A stretch of DNA of 32,501 bases, taken from NCBI GenBank assembly GCA_964569025.1, contig CAZMSQ010000026.1, forward strand, positions 1 through 32,501. Reading direction: 5' to 3'. Shown here one piece after another: positions 1 through 8,349 of the stretch; the stretch's first letter is position 1, and each line of letters starts with the position of its first letter. The stretch is from CAZMSQ01 sp964569025 (lineage in GTDB: Bacteria; Bacteroidota; Bacteroidia; Chitinophagales; Saprospiraceae). Below the pieces are notes generated by a model. It made no database searches. It worked only from the letters and a program-made list of their open reading frames with translations, and was not told the origin of the DNA. Position numbers and translations under genes: made by a program.

Positions 1-460
1 GCTGATCCCGGAAGATGGACTCATAGCATTCTCCAGAACCGGAGCAATGACATAAATTCTCCTCGCAAGGCACTCGAATGATCTGCTTGCAATCTGACTT
101 GCAAGGATTCGGCCCTCCCTCAGGCGAGCACTGGTGCAGACAAGTGGTTGCTGTGAGATACAATCCATTCTCCGCTTCTTCCAGTACAATGCCCAACCGC
201 ACCGGAATACCGCCGCGGTCTCCCTGCATGTCAAGAAAATAAAACCCATTCTCCCCTTCCTTGAAAGAAATGCCGCAGGCAGAAATTCTGACACCCTCAA
301 GGACTTCTTCCATTGAAGCTGCGAGCGCATCACTGGGTGGAATCATCTCCGAACGACCCGCTTTGGTGATTTCGGCAATTCTGACCCGCTCCGGAGGGGG
401 TTGACAGGCATTGAAAAAGAGAATGCTGAAAATGAAACATGCAAAAAATCCGTATCTCAT
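1..460 (-). CDS. Lipoprotein of unknown function, 3' part cut by window edge
   Basis: An open frame begins with ATG at 460-458 and reads leftward off the window without a stop, giving about 153 visible residues. The N-terminus is a short hydrophobic signal ending in LFFNAC, with the likely lipidated Cys at residue 19, so it is probably an outer-membrane or periplasmic lipoprotein. The mature part has a 'GFYFLDMQGDRGGIPVRLGI' stretch and then becomes cysteine-rich: about nine Cys in the last 50 visible residues, including C-x3-C and CHCSGSGEC patterns. This suggests disulfides or a metal site, but I recognise no family. The start lies 30 bp after the stop of the T9SS protein at 491-3358 on the same strand, so the two are probably co-transcribed and both act at the cell surface. 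The function is unknown. Confidence 0.7.
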   Translation of the reverse strand, partial: MRYGFFACFIFSILFFNACQPPPERVRIAEITKAGRSEMIPPSDALAASMEEVLEGVRISACGISFKEGENGFYFLDMQGDRGGIPVRLGIVLEEAENGLYLTATTCLHQCSPEGGPNPCKSDCKQIIRVPCEENLCHCSGSGECYESIFRDQ

Positions 461-490
461 AAAGAGGTAATTGATGAGAATGACTGTATC

Positions 491-3358
491 TTACTTTTTT
501 ACGATGACTGAAGACCATTTGTGCAGACCTGATTCGGCATTCACCAAGTATGTCCCGGCAGGTAATGCGCTCAGATTCATCCGGTGCAGACCTACAACTT
601 CGGATTCATGCATCATGACTCTTCCGAATAAATCACGCACCACCACTCGATCAAGAGCAACGTTGCTTTCGATTGACAACCAATCAGATACCGGATTAGG
701 CCACATCCGAATGTCCAGTTCCGGTGTCAAATCCTGAGTCGAGACAACCGGGATAATGTCTGATGCTCCCCTCGGCAAAAACTGGTACCCGTCATCGTAG
801 GGGGTATCTGTATCAAACTGCGAACCGACCCCAATGGCTTTAAAAGAAGGAGGTATGGTTCCGATGTTGACATCACTGTCCACCCGCATCAACAGGGTAT
901 CCGTCCCGTCTGAAATCAGGTAATTGACACCACCGCCAGCAGGGGTCGATGAGACCACAGACATGGCTGTTTGAGTGATGATCAACTGTGCCTCAGTACT
1001 TTCATCAAGCACATTGGTTTCTGTGGGAGAGAAGAGCGGTCTGCCGCTTGCAATGAGCTCAATTTCTACAGGCGAAAACTGATTCAGGCCATTAAATTGG
1101 GTGACAATGCCCTTGATGTGCAGCGAATCTCCTTGCATCACGGTGTAGCCCAGATCCTCAAAGCTGAACACTGCTATACCGTCATTCGATCCATCAATCA
1201 GGAAAAATTCCAAATCTCCCGGCCGGAAGTTGGGGCTGTGGACAACGCCTCTGATCTCGGCATTCCGACCGAGGGAATCGGGCACAAAATCGCCATTGGA
1301 ATCTGAACTGATGGTCCCGATGGGCCGCACCGGATAGGCAGGAGGGCAGGCGACGTTCATGGTGACCATAGCGGTATCACAGCCGGAGCCATCACAGATT
1401 TCATACACAAAGAAATCCTGCCCGCAGAAATCCGGGGCTGGGGTATAGGTAATGTCAGAAAGTCCGTTCGCCACCGCAGTGCCATTGACCGAAATGGTGA
1501 GGACACTCAGAATGGTCAGCGGTGGCTGGGCGATGAAGTCATTTGCCAGTACATCAACGGAGACAGCATTGTTGGCGGAAGTGGAAGCAAGGTCGTCGAA
1601 TGCAGTAATCTTGTCAGGCAATTCGTCGAGATAGCTGCATACAGGAAAAGGTTGGTCTGCATCCGTGTTGGTAGCAGCCCCTTCCAGCGCATCCACCCCT
1701 GAGTAGATCCAATTATCAAGTATAAAGGTGGAGCCATCAGGCCCGGTCGCATCCTTGCGATACACCCACCCATCGAGATACTCCCAAGGCTCACCGCTCC
1801 CATCCACATTTACATCCCCAAATACATCAATCACAAACCCATTCTCAAACAACTCTATCGCATCATCTCCGTTGATACTTGCCGCCCCGGCCACGAAATC
1901 GGGGTAAAACCCGAAAAATTCGAAAAACTTTGTCGAATCATCAGCCACATACACACAACTGCCGGCAGAAAGGGCCACAGCAGGAAAGGTGAATTCCGGA
2001 AGGCCCGTGCTGCCCGTACCATTATTCGCTGAGCTGACTCCGTAAATGCTGAGATCTGGGATGTCTTCCAATGCCTTGAGCTCAAAGCCCTTGGTGCCCG
2101 ACAAACTCGGCTGGGCATCAAATACACCCGTAATTAGAAGGGAGCCTGTATTCACGATGTCATCATCCTGAATGGTCAGCGTGTAGGTCATGTCAAGCGG
2201 AGCAATCAGCGCACCGTTGTCAGCATTGACAATGGTCAACACAAGGTCTTCAAACCCCTCCTCGACAAGGTCGTCTGTAATTGTTATGTCAAATGACTGG
2301 GTCCCATCTGCAACGCCCCCTGCAAAAGTAACCTGCAGCGGGTCGGGCAGCGCACCAATATCACCGCCCCCCGCTGAAGAGGCGGGATCGATTATGATTT
2401 CCACAGTCGTCGGCTGAGCATTGCCATTGGTGATGTACACCTCCACAGAAACCGCCCCCACATCTTCCAACACCGTCACCCCTTCACTGACAAACCCAAC
2501 CACTGGCCCAGTGATGCACTGAGAGGCAGCCCCGGGATTGACAATAAGCTCAGCCCCCCCGGGCTCAATAAAGCCACTGGGGGTAAAACACGCCTGCCAG
2601 CTTGCCGGATCCGAATTGTCTGAATCCGCATCACACAGCACCAATGAAGGCCCCTGCCCATCGGCAGCAGATGGCCATCCATTGCCATCTCTGTACGTCA
2701 GGGAGTCCATGACATTCCCCAACGCATCTTCAATCTGGATTTTCTCCCCAGAGTTATTCAAATTATTGGATTCCATTTCAAACACATCCACCCCGGGGAA
2801 AGCCGCCGAAAAAAGCGCTGCATCAACCGCAATCACAACATATCCCCCCGCTTCAAGCGTATAAGGAGAAAACGTAAAGGCAAACCCGGATGTCACCTGA
2901 TACCCTGTGAGATCAAGAGGGGCGCTCCCCCGGTTGTAGAGCTCCAGAAATTCATAGTCATCGATCCCCGGATTGTTATAATTGATCTCCGTTATCACCA
3001 AATCCGATTCAGCCGAAGAAGCCGCCTCAACAACCACCGTACCGTTCATCCCAAGCCCCGCATGCGGATCACACTGGTACTGATACACCCCTGGAATAGT
3101 AAACGTATGGCTAAACACCCAGGCCGCAGAAGACGCATTCCCACTCGAAAACCCCTCCGGATTCCCCGGAAATACCGCCTGAGAGCCATTCACATTATGA
3201 AATCCTCCGGTATTGGACCACTGCACCGTCTCCCCTGCCGAGATGGTAAGGGTAGAGGGGGTAAATGTATTATTCGAATTGGCGGTCACAAAATGATCCT
3301 GAGACTTGGCAGTCAAGGCGACCAAAGCAAGAAAAAAAACAATCTGAAGCCTTTTCAT
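491..3358 (-). CDS. Secreted multidomain T9SS protein: plastocyanin-like, lamin-tail, Calx-beta, OB-fold, type A sorting domain
   Basis: This 955-residue protein has a signal peptide (residues 1-20, ending AKSQ). Residues 21-112 form a plastocyanin/azurin-like cupredoxin in which all four type 1 copper ligands can be placed: H54, C96, H99 and M104. Next come a lamin-tail domain (about 118-257, 'LVITEINYNNP...EFLELYN'), a Calx-beta-like domain (285-400, ending QDDD), a second divergent lamin-tail region (406-560, 'INGDDAIELFENG'), a bacterial Ig/cadherin-like module (584-670, 'DVLANDF'), OB-fold-like modules (about 678-868) and a T9SS type A sorting domain (880-955, 'WPNPVSDWL' to 'VIVKK'). 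It should be exported by Sec, moved across the outer membrane by T9SS and anchored or released at the surface. Copper binding is predicted from the ligands only. The substrate and role are unknown. The lipoprotein gene ending off the left edge follows 30 bp downstream. Confidence 0.9.
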   Translation of the reverse strand: MKRLQIVFFLALVALTAKSQDHFVTANSNNTFTPSTLTISAGETVQWSNTGGFHNVNGSQAVFPGNPEGFSSGNASSAAWVFSHTFTIPGVYQYQCDPHAGLGMNGTVVVEAASSAESDLVITEINYNNPGIDDYEFLELYNRGSAPLDLTGYQVTSGFAFTFSPYTLEAGGYVVIAVDAALFSAAFPGVDVFEMESNNLNNSGEKIQIEDALGNVMDSLTYRDGNGWPSAADGQGPSLVLCDADSDNSDPASWQACFTPSGFIEPGGAELIVNPGAASQCITGPVVGFVSEGVTVLEDVGAVSVEVYITNGNAQPTTVEIIIDPASSAGGGDIGALPDPLQVTFAGGVADGTQSFDITITDDLVEEGFEDLVLTIVNADNGALIAPLDMTYTLTIQDDDIVNTGSLLITGVFDAQPSLSGTKGFELKALEDIPDLSIYGVSSANNGTGSTGLPEFTFPAVALSAGSCVYVADDSTKFFEFFGFYPDFVAGAASINGDDAIELFENGFVIDVFGDVNVDGSGEPWEYLDGWVYRKDATGPDGSTFILDNWIYSGVDALEGAATNTDADQPFPVCSYLDELPDKITAFDDLASTSANNAVSVDVLANDFIAQPPLTILSVLTISVNGTAVANGLSDITYTPAPDFCGQDFFVYEICDGSGCDTAMVTMNVACPPAYPVRPIGTISSDSNGDFVPDSLGRNAEIRGVVHSPNFRPGDLEFFLIDGSNDGIAVFSFEDLGYTVMQGDSLHIKGIVTQFNGLNQFSPVEIELIASGRPLFSPTETNVLDESTEAQLIITQTAMSVVSSTPAGGGVNYLISDGTDTLLMRVDSDVNIGTIPPSFKAIGVGSQFDTDTPYDDGYQFLPRGASDIIPVVSTQDLTPELDIRMWPNPVSDWLSIESNVALDRVVVRDLFGRVMMHESEVVGLHRMNLSALPAGTYLVNAESGLHKWSSVIVKK

Positions 3359-3383
3359 ACAACCTGTTTTGGGTGATTGATTC

Positions 3384-3438
3384 GCGCCCGAAAGGTAAGA
3401 AGAATGCAGGGAAAACTGAAAGATCGCCCTTACTGGTC
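3384..3438. repeat. Left copy of a 55-bp exact direct repeat abutting the scaffold gap
   Basis: The 55 bases from GCGCCCGAAAGG to CCTTACTGGTC immediately before the N run are identical, base for base, to 3539-3593 immediately after it. The most economical reading is that the two contigs overlap by one k-mer of 55 and were never merged. Confidence 0.95.
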
Positions 3439-3538
3439 NNNNNNNNNNNNNNNNNNNNNNNNNNNNNNNNNNNNNNNNNNNNNNNNNNNNNNNNNNNNNN
3501 NNNNNNNNNNNNNNNNNNNNNNNNNNNNNNNNNNNNNN
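3439..3538. other. 100-N scaffold gap
   Basis: Exactly 100 N, the conventional placeholder for a gap of unknown length. The flanks are identical 55-bp sequences, so real missing sequence may be zero and the true sequence may contain the 55-mer only once. Open frames read through the N run are meaningless. Confidence 0.99.
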
Positions 3539-3593
3539 GCGCCCGAAAGGTAAGAAGAATGCAGGGAAAACTGAAAGATCGCCCTTACTGGTC
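3539..3593. repeat. Right copy of the 55-bp exact direct repeat abutting the gap
   Basis: Identical to 3384-3438. It ends in the first bases of the palindromic element at 3590-3614, so the contig break falls at the edge of a hairpin-forming repeat. Confidence 0.95.
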
Positions 3594-3614
3594 CGACGGC
3601 TATAGCGGTCGGAC
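3590..3614. repeat. Palindromic intergenic repeat, copy 1 (GGTCSGAC/CTATAG family)
   Basis: GTCCGAC (3591-3597) and GTCGGAC (3608-3614) are inverted around the self-complementary core GCTATAGC (3599-3606). Related elements lie at 10671-10704 and 18038-18080. This copy is downstream of the TonB receptor gene and next to its terminator hairpin. Confidence 0.75.
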
Positions 3615-3641
3615 TGGGTCTGGTGATGTGGGGGTTAAAGA

Positions 3642-3675
3642 AAAACGGGGCACCTCTTGCGAGATGCCCCGTTTT
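3642..3675 (-). terminator. Rho-independent terminator of the TonB receptor gene
   Basis: AAAACGGGGCA (3642-3652) pairs with TGCCCCGTTTT (3665-3675). An inner CTC/GAG stem closes a TTGC loop. Read on the minus strand, the hairpin is followed by a T-rich run (complement of 3638-3645) and sits 25 bp past the stop at 3701. The plus strand also ends in TTTT, so it could act in both directions. Confidence 0.85.
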
Positions 3676-3700
3676 ATTGGATTTCTTACTCTGATTCGGA

Positions 3701-6700
3701 TTAGTTGAAGATATAGCGGAATCCGAGACGGGCTCTCCAGCGAGAGCTGAAATCGTTGAAGTTGAATGAGCTCTTGACTTCTGCACCTCTGTTGTAGGTG
3801 TAGGTTGGTGTCAGGGTTCCTGACTCGAAGCCCTGGAAGTTGACAAGCTCGTAGTAGTAGGCTGCACCAGGAATTTGGTAACGCACGCCCCAATCGCTGT
3901 TGATGAGGTTCAGGAAGTTGAACACGTCAAAAGAGATTTGGATGCGGTGGCTGTTGTCACCAACCTGAACACCGAAGTCTTGGCGGACAGCGAGGTCAAG
4001 GATCGTTTCCCATGGTGCGAAGTTGGAGTTTTTGCCAGCGTATGAACCGCGGTTTTTGCTCAGGTATGGGTCGTCTTCGATGAAGGCGTTGAGCTCAGAC
4101 CACTGGTCTTCAGCTGAGAAAGTTACGTTTCCTTCGCTGTCAGTAACGTCGACCAGGACGATGTCATCCTGAGAAACAGGGATGTAGACCAGTGAACGGT
4201 TACGGCTGGTTGAACCAGTTTCATTGTTGAAATTCCGGGCACCTGAACCTCCTACAACATAAGAGTAAGGGATTCCAGAATGGCCATCCATGAAAAGAGA
4301 GATGGTGGTTGCGTTGATTTTATCTTCTGACCAGAAGTGGGTATAACTGGCTGATCCAATCAGGCGGTGGCCACCGGCAAAATCAGAACGTCCGTAGACA
4401 GGGCTGTTGCGACCATCGATGCTAACCTGGCCTCTCCACTGAGATGAGTTTTGTGAAGAAGTACCTTCGCTGACAGCGAATGCATCACCGTAGGTGTAGG
4501 CAAGCATTAGGCTGAGGCGATCACGATCCCAGTCAAAGTTTTTAGCAAACTGAGTAGTAAGTGTGTAGGTATAGCCAAGACCGGTGTTATAGCCGACATA
4601 GATGGCACGGTAAGTTGGGTCAATACTCGAGCGAGTGTAGCGATTCCGTGTGTCTGGTGTTCCTGTAAATGACTGAACGCCTTCAAGGGAGCTGTTTATG
4701 TTGGCGTAGTTGACGTTATTAATAGTGTTGGTATAAATACCTTCAAGCGTTGTTTGAATGTCACCTGGCAATTTGAAGTCGAGGCCGAGGTTTGAGCGGA
4801 ATACTTGTGGATATTTGAAGTCCTCTACGAAAAGGTTGAGATCACCTGAGGGGACTGAGAAATTGGGATCAGTATATTGGTCATTGATGTCACCTTTGAA
4901 AGGTACATCCTCTAGGAAGACTGCACCCTGCGTCAAACCGTTGTTGTTGTACATTGCTCCCGGCCATACGAAAGGTATACGTGAAGTAAAGATGCCAAGA
5001 CCACCACGCACAACCACTGAGTTGTCACCATTTACGTCATAGTTGAAGCCAAGACGTGGTGACCACATCAACTGTCCATCTGGAGCTGAATTTGGCACAA
5101 CATCTCCGGCAATCTGGTACTGCCTTGCCACAAGTGGCAGCGTCTCAGTGCCGAGAGTCGGATCATGCTGAGGATCAGTCGTAATAACTGGAATATCAAG
5201 GCGAATACCCCCTGTCATCGTAAAGCGGTCGCTGATAGCCCACTCGTCCTGTACGTAGAATCCAAACTGAGCAGCATTGAAATCTGCTGCTGCAGCTGAA
5301 CCGTCACCAGTGATTTCATCAACAAGAGAGTAGCTTCTGAAGTACTCAGTTGCGTTTGCACCGTTTACGAAATCATCAACGCTTGCGAATTCGTATGAAC
5401 CATAGTTCTGTGGAATAAACAGATTGTAGATGCTGTAGAATTCGTTATGGGTTCCGATGGTGAAGGTATGATCACCAGAGTAAATCTTGAAGTTGTCTGT
5501 AATTGTAAAAACGTCTGAATTGAGCTGGTTTGCAGTTGAAAACTGCTCAGACCCCAAACGAATACGGCCATTGCCATCGAATATGGTCAGGTAAGGAAAA
5601 TCCGATCCAATAGGATCCCGCTCATCCCGAACAGTGGTATATCCAATAATAAGGTTATTGGAAGCCTTCGTCCCGAAGGTGGAGTTCAATTCAATGGCGG
5701 TTGAATTGGTGGTACTTGGGAAGAACACACCGTTATTTGAGAATTGAATGTCGTTGTTGTCACCAACATTCCGGCCGATGTTTTCTGCCTTTGTGTACTG
5801 GTGGCGAAGTGTCAGCTTGTGATTATCGCTCAGATTGAAATCAACTTTTCCGAAAAGGCTGGTTCCGTTCAGCTCATCGGTGACATCCTGCCCAAAAGTT
5901 CCCGGATCATATCCGTATTGGTTAATTAATACATTGCGCAGGTTATTCAATTCAGCTTCACCTGACGCACCATCCGTATACTGAGCAATGTTGTACGGAT
6001 TCGGGGTTTCATCCTGACGAATCTCGGCATTTACAAAGAAGAAAACCTTGTCCTTGACAATTGGTCCGCCAAGTGAAAATCCATAGAGATTTTCTGAGAA
6101 TTCCGGCACTTCAGAGCGCTCAGTTCCGAACCGGTCAGTGATGGTTGTATTGGTTTTCCCAATCATACCTGCATTCCGAAGGTAGTAGTAAGCTGTCCCT
6201 TGGATTTCATTTGTTCCAGACTTCGTCACAGCGTTAATTCCTCCACCTGCAAACCCACCGAGGGTCACGTCGTAGGGAGAAAGTACAACCTGAAACTGGT
6301 CAATGATGTCGATCGAGAAAGGGGCAATACCAGTTTGCCCACCGTTCGTACCTTGGCTTGCGAGTCCGAATACGTCGTTGTTGACCGCACCATCGATGTA
6401 GATGGCATTGTAGCGGTTGTTCGTACCGGCTACAGAGATACCGCCACCTCCGTAGAGGTTAACTTGCGGCGTCAGGCGCACATAATCGTCGATGTTCCGG
6501 TTGAGGGTTGGCATCACATCGATGTTTTCGGATGTGATTTGGGTGCTCGCCCCGGAATTTTGCCCAGAAGTCCCCTGCACAGCAGAGACCACGATGGTCT
6601 CGAGCTCGGCGGCTGTTTCTTCCAACTCGAAGTTAAGTCGCTGGGCTTCTCCAAGTCGGAGATACACATTTTCTAGCTGCTTGGCACCGAAACCGGTGTA

Positions 6701-6943
6701 CGACACCTTGATGTTGTAGGTGCCGACCCGCATATTGGCGATTCGGTAGTTGCCGCTCAGGTCAGTTGTGGTCCCATAGGTGGAGCCAGTCGCAGTGTGC
6801 ACAGCAATGATTGTCGCGCCCACAAGGCTTTCGCCTGTGACGTCAGACACCTTGCCACTGATCGCGGAGGTGGTTACCCCCTGACCCAGAGCCACTGCCA
6901 CAAAGAGGGCTGAACACAAGAGAGTCGTTAATACTCTTTTCAT
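3701..6943 (-). CDS. TonB-dependent receptor, Oar-like, with carboxypeptidase-regulatory-like domain
   Basis: This 1080-residue outer-membrane beta-barrel has a signal peptide (about 1-21, ALGQG). A carboxypeptidase-regulatory-like beta-sandwich follows (about 28-112, 'ISGKVSDVTGESLVGATI...GNYRIANMRVGTYNIKVSY'). Then come a TonB plug (about 118-250, 'ITSENIDVMPTLNRNIDDYVRLTPQVN') and a large barrel ending in the aromatic-rich 'LGFRYIFN', typical of BAM-inserted porins. The plug sequence and length match the Oar subgroup, named for the Myxococcus protein linked to protein export, rather than SusC. No SusD-like lipoprotein is adjacent, which argues against a polysaccharide-utilisation locus. 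The substrate cannot be told from sequence. It appears to be monocistronic, with its own terminator at 3642-3675 and a candidate promoter at 6978-6985. Confidence 0.92.
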   Translation of the reverse strand: MKRVLTTLLCSALFVAVALGQGVTTSAISGKVSDVTGESLVGATIIAVHTATGSTYGTTTDLSGNYRIANMRVGTYNIKVSYTGFGAKQLENVYLRLGEAQRLNFELEETAAELETIVVSAVQGTSGQNSGASTQITSENIDVMPTLNRNIDDYVRLTPQVNLYGGGGISVAGTNNRYNAIYIDGAVNNDVFGLASQGTNGGQTGIAPFSIDIIDQFQVVLSPYDVTLGGFAGGGINAVTKSGTNEIQGTAYYYLRNAGMIGKTNTTITDRFGTERSEVPEFSENLYGFSLGGPIVKDKVFFFVNAEIRQDETPNPYNIAQYTDGASGEAELNNLRNVLINQYGYDPGTFGQDVTDELNGTSLFGKVDFNLSDNHKLTLRHQYTKAENIGRNVGDNNDIQFSNNGVFFPSTTNSTAIELNSTFGTKASNNLIIGYTTVRDERDPIGSDFPYLTIFDGNGRIRLGSEQFSTANQLNSDVFTITDNFKIYSGDHTFTIGTHNEFYSIYNLFIPQNYGSYEFASVDDFVNGANATEYFRSYSLVDEITGDGSAAAADFNAAQFGFYVQDEWAISDRFTMTGGIRLDIPVITTDPQHDPTLGTETLPLVARQYQIAGDVVPNSAPDGQLMWSPRLGFNYDVNGDNSVVVRGGLGIFTSRIPFVWPGAMYNNNGLTQGAVFLEDVPFKGDINDQYTDPNFSVPSGDLNLFVEDFKYPQVFRSNLGLDFKLPGDIQTTLEGIYTNTINNVNYANINSSLEGVQSFTGTPDTRNRYTRSSIDPTYRAIYVGYNTGLGYTYTLTTQFAKNFDWDRDRLSLMLAYTYGDAFAVSEGTSSQNSSQWRGQVSIDGRNSPVYGRSDFAGGHRLIGSASYTHFWSEDKINATTISLFMDGHSGIPYSYVVGGSGARNFNNETGSTSRNRSLVYIPVSQDDIVLVDVTDSEGNVTFSAEDQWSELNAFIEDDPYLSKNRGSYAGKNSNFAPWETILDLAVRQDFGVQVGDNSHRIQISFDVFNFLNLINSDWGVRYQIPGAAYYYELVNFQGFESGTLTPTYTYNRGAEVKSSFNFNDFSSRWRARLGFRYIFN

Positions 6944-6977
6944 AACGTTATTAGATTTGGTGAGTGAAAAGATGGTG

Positions 6978-6985
6978 CAAAATTA
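6978..6985 (-). promoter_or_regulatory. Candidate Bacteroidota -7 element for the TonB receptor gene
   Basis: On the minus strand this reads TAATTTTG, an exact match to the Bacteroidota sigma-ABfr -7 consensus TAnnTTTG. Transcription would start about 7 bp downstream, leaving a leader of roughly 25-30 nt before ATG at 6943. A TTG lies upstream at 7011-7013, but the spacing (25 bp) is longer than usual, so this is tentative. Confidence 0.4.
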
Positions 6986-7046
6986 GGGAGGCATCCCTCA
7001 TTTCTTATGGCAATTTGGTTAAGTTTTTGTAAACTCCGATGAAAAA

Positions 7047-7063
7047 GTTAACAAACAGTTAAC
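7047..7063. promoter_or_regulatory. Paired GTTAAC site, possible operator
   Basis: Two perfect GTTAAC palindromes (7047-7052 and 7058-7063) start 11 bp apart, about one helical turn, between divergent promoters. This is the geometry expected for a dimeric regulator. In AT-rich DNA it could also be chance. Confidence 0.3.
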
Positions 7064-7282
7064 ATTAAACTTTGGCTAATGCGTTGTATGCTGCATTTTC
7101 ATTCTTATTCTCTATGAGTAATCCATATTTTTCAGAATTTCATTCTGTTTTTTTATAATTTAAGAACACATAACCATTTCATGTAATCTCATTTTCTCCC
7201 AAAAAATTCATCTTTTCGGCCTACTTTTCGATTTTGGAATAAAGACCTTCCCATATTTCTTACATCCCTGTTAATTGAAGCC

Positions 7283-8206
7283 ATGTTCCGACTGTTAATT
7301 TTGTTTGTAGCTGTACTCGCCGGCTGTCAGCCTGCCACCTTGCCACAAGCCGGGCAACCTGCGCAGGAACCTTCTCTCCAGGAGCTGCTCGAGCCCGGCT
7401 ACCCTCTCGTCAGTGCCCACCGGGGCGGTCGCCGATACGAGGGATTCCCGGAGAATGCCATTGAAACCTTCGAATATGTGCTCAGCAAGACACCGGCTAT
7501 CATCGAGTGCGATGTATCAATGACGGCAGACAGCGGTCTTATTCTCATGCATGATAACACCCTTGACCGCACAACGACCGGTAATGGGCGCGTTTCAGAT
7601 TACACCCTTGCGCAAATCAGCCAACTTTACCTGGTCGATGATTACGGATCTGCTTCTGCCTTTCATCCACCAACACTGCCACAGACCCTGGACTGGGCGC
7701 AGCGCACAGGCGCCGTGCTCACCCTCGACATCAAGCCAGGTGTACCCTTCCATATGGTCATCCGCCAAATCGACAGCCTGCAGGCCCACCGGAATGCCGT
7801 GCTGATTGCGTATTCCGCAGAGGCTGCCAGCACCATCTACAACCTTGACTCCACCCTGATGATCTCTGCCGGCATACGCACCACAGAAGCCCTTCAGCGC
7901 TATCTTGACGCAGGCATTCCCCCCTCCAGCCTCACGGCCTTTGTCGGCGTCTCCGAGCCTCCAGCTGAACTGTACAAGGCGCTTCACAAACTCGGCATCA
8001 GCTGCATGATTGGAACCATGGGCAACCTCGACAACAAGGCCATCGCTCTGGGAGATACGCTGTATCACGAACTTGTCGTTCGCGGTGCCGATTTCATCGC
8101 CACCGACCGGCCCATCGAAGCATCGGCAGCCATCAGAGCATTGCAGGAGCCAGCATCACCCGCGCACCAGTTCTGGCAGAAACTCAGCAGAAGGTTTGCA
8201 CAGTAA
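7283..8206 (+). CDS. Glycerophosphodiester phosphodiesterase family lipoprotein
   Basis: This 307-residue protein has a lipoprotein signal ending LAGC (lipid Cys at residue 15). A GDPD TIM barrel follows. Its catalytic signature is present: H46-R47 in 'SAHRGG', the 'PENAIETF' segment, E75 and D77 in 'IECDVS' (metal ligands), and H90 in 'LMHDNTLDRTTTG'. The family hydrolyses glycerophosphodiesters to an alcohol and glycerol 3-phosphate with a divalent metal. The lipid anchor places this copy in the periplasm or on a membrane, where it could salvage phospholipid head groups. The start ATG at 7283 fits the signal peptide directly. It is the first gene of a plus-strand group; the next gene begins 143 bp later, so linkage is loose. 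The exact substrate is not determined. Confidence 0.88.
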   Translation: MFRLLILFVAVLAGCQPATLPQAGQPAQEPSLQELLEPGYPLVSAHRGGRRYEGFPENAIETFEYVLSKTPAIIECDVSMTADSGLILMHDNTLDRTTTGNGRVSDYTLAQISQLYLVDDYGSASAFHPPTLPQTLDWAQRTGAVLTLDIKPGVPFHMVIRQIDSLQAHRNAVLIAYSAEAASTIYNLDSTLMISAGIRTTEALQRYLDAGIPPSSLTAFVGVSEPPAELYKALHKLGISCMIGTMGNLDNKAIALGDTLYHELVVRGADFIATDRPIEASAAIRALQEPASPAHQFWQKLSRRFAQ

Positions 8207-8349
8207 GGCACTGACCCCAGGTTTCGTATCAGCCTTTTCTTGCAGGAAGAAAGGTATACCATAAACCCAATTGCCATACTGATTTTTCAAAAAGCGATGA
8301 AACTGAAACGAGCTGAAAATTCGTTATCCGAATATTGAAAATCTGCTGT

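Larger units (their letters stand above)
6944..7282. other. AT-rich divergent intergenic region
   Basis: This 339-bp region separates the divergently transcribed TonB receptor and glycerophosphodiesterase genes. It is far more AT-rich than the flanking genes and has no convincing open frame or tRNA. It holds a candidate Bacteroidota -7 box for the minus-strand gene (6978-6985) and a paired GTTAAC site (7047-7063). I could not place a convincing plus-strand promoter. Confidence 0.7.

Noticed and set aside
3265..3786. Open frames reading through the N run on both strands
   Set aside because: They translate unknown bases and cross a scaffold gap flanked by a duplicated contig end. No family signal.
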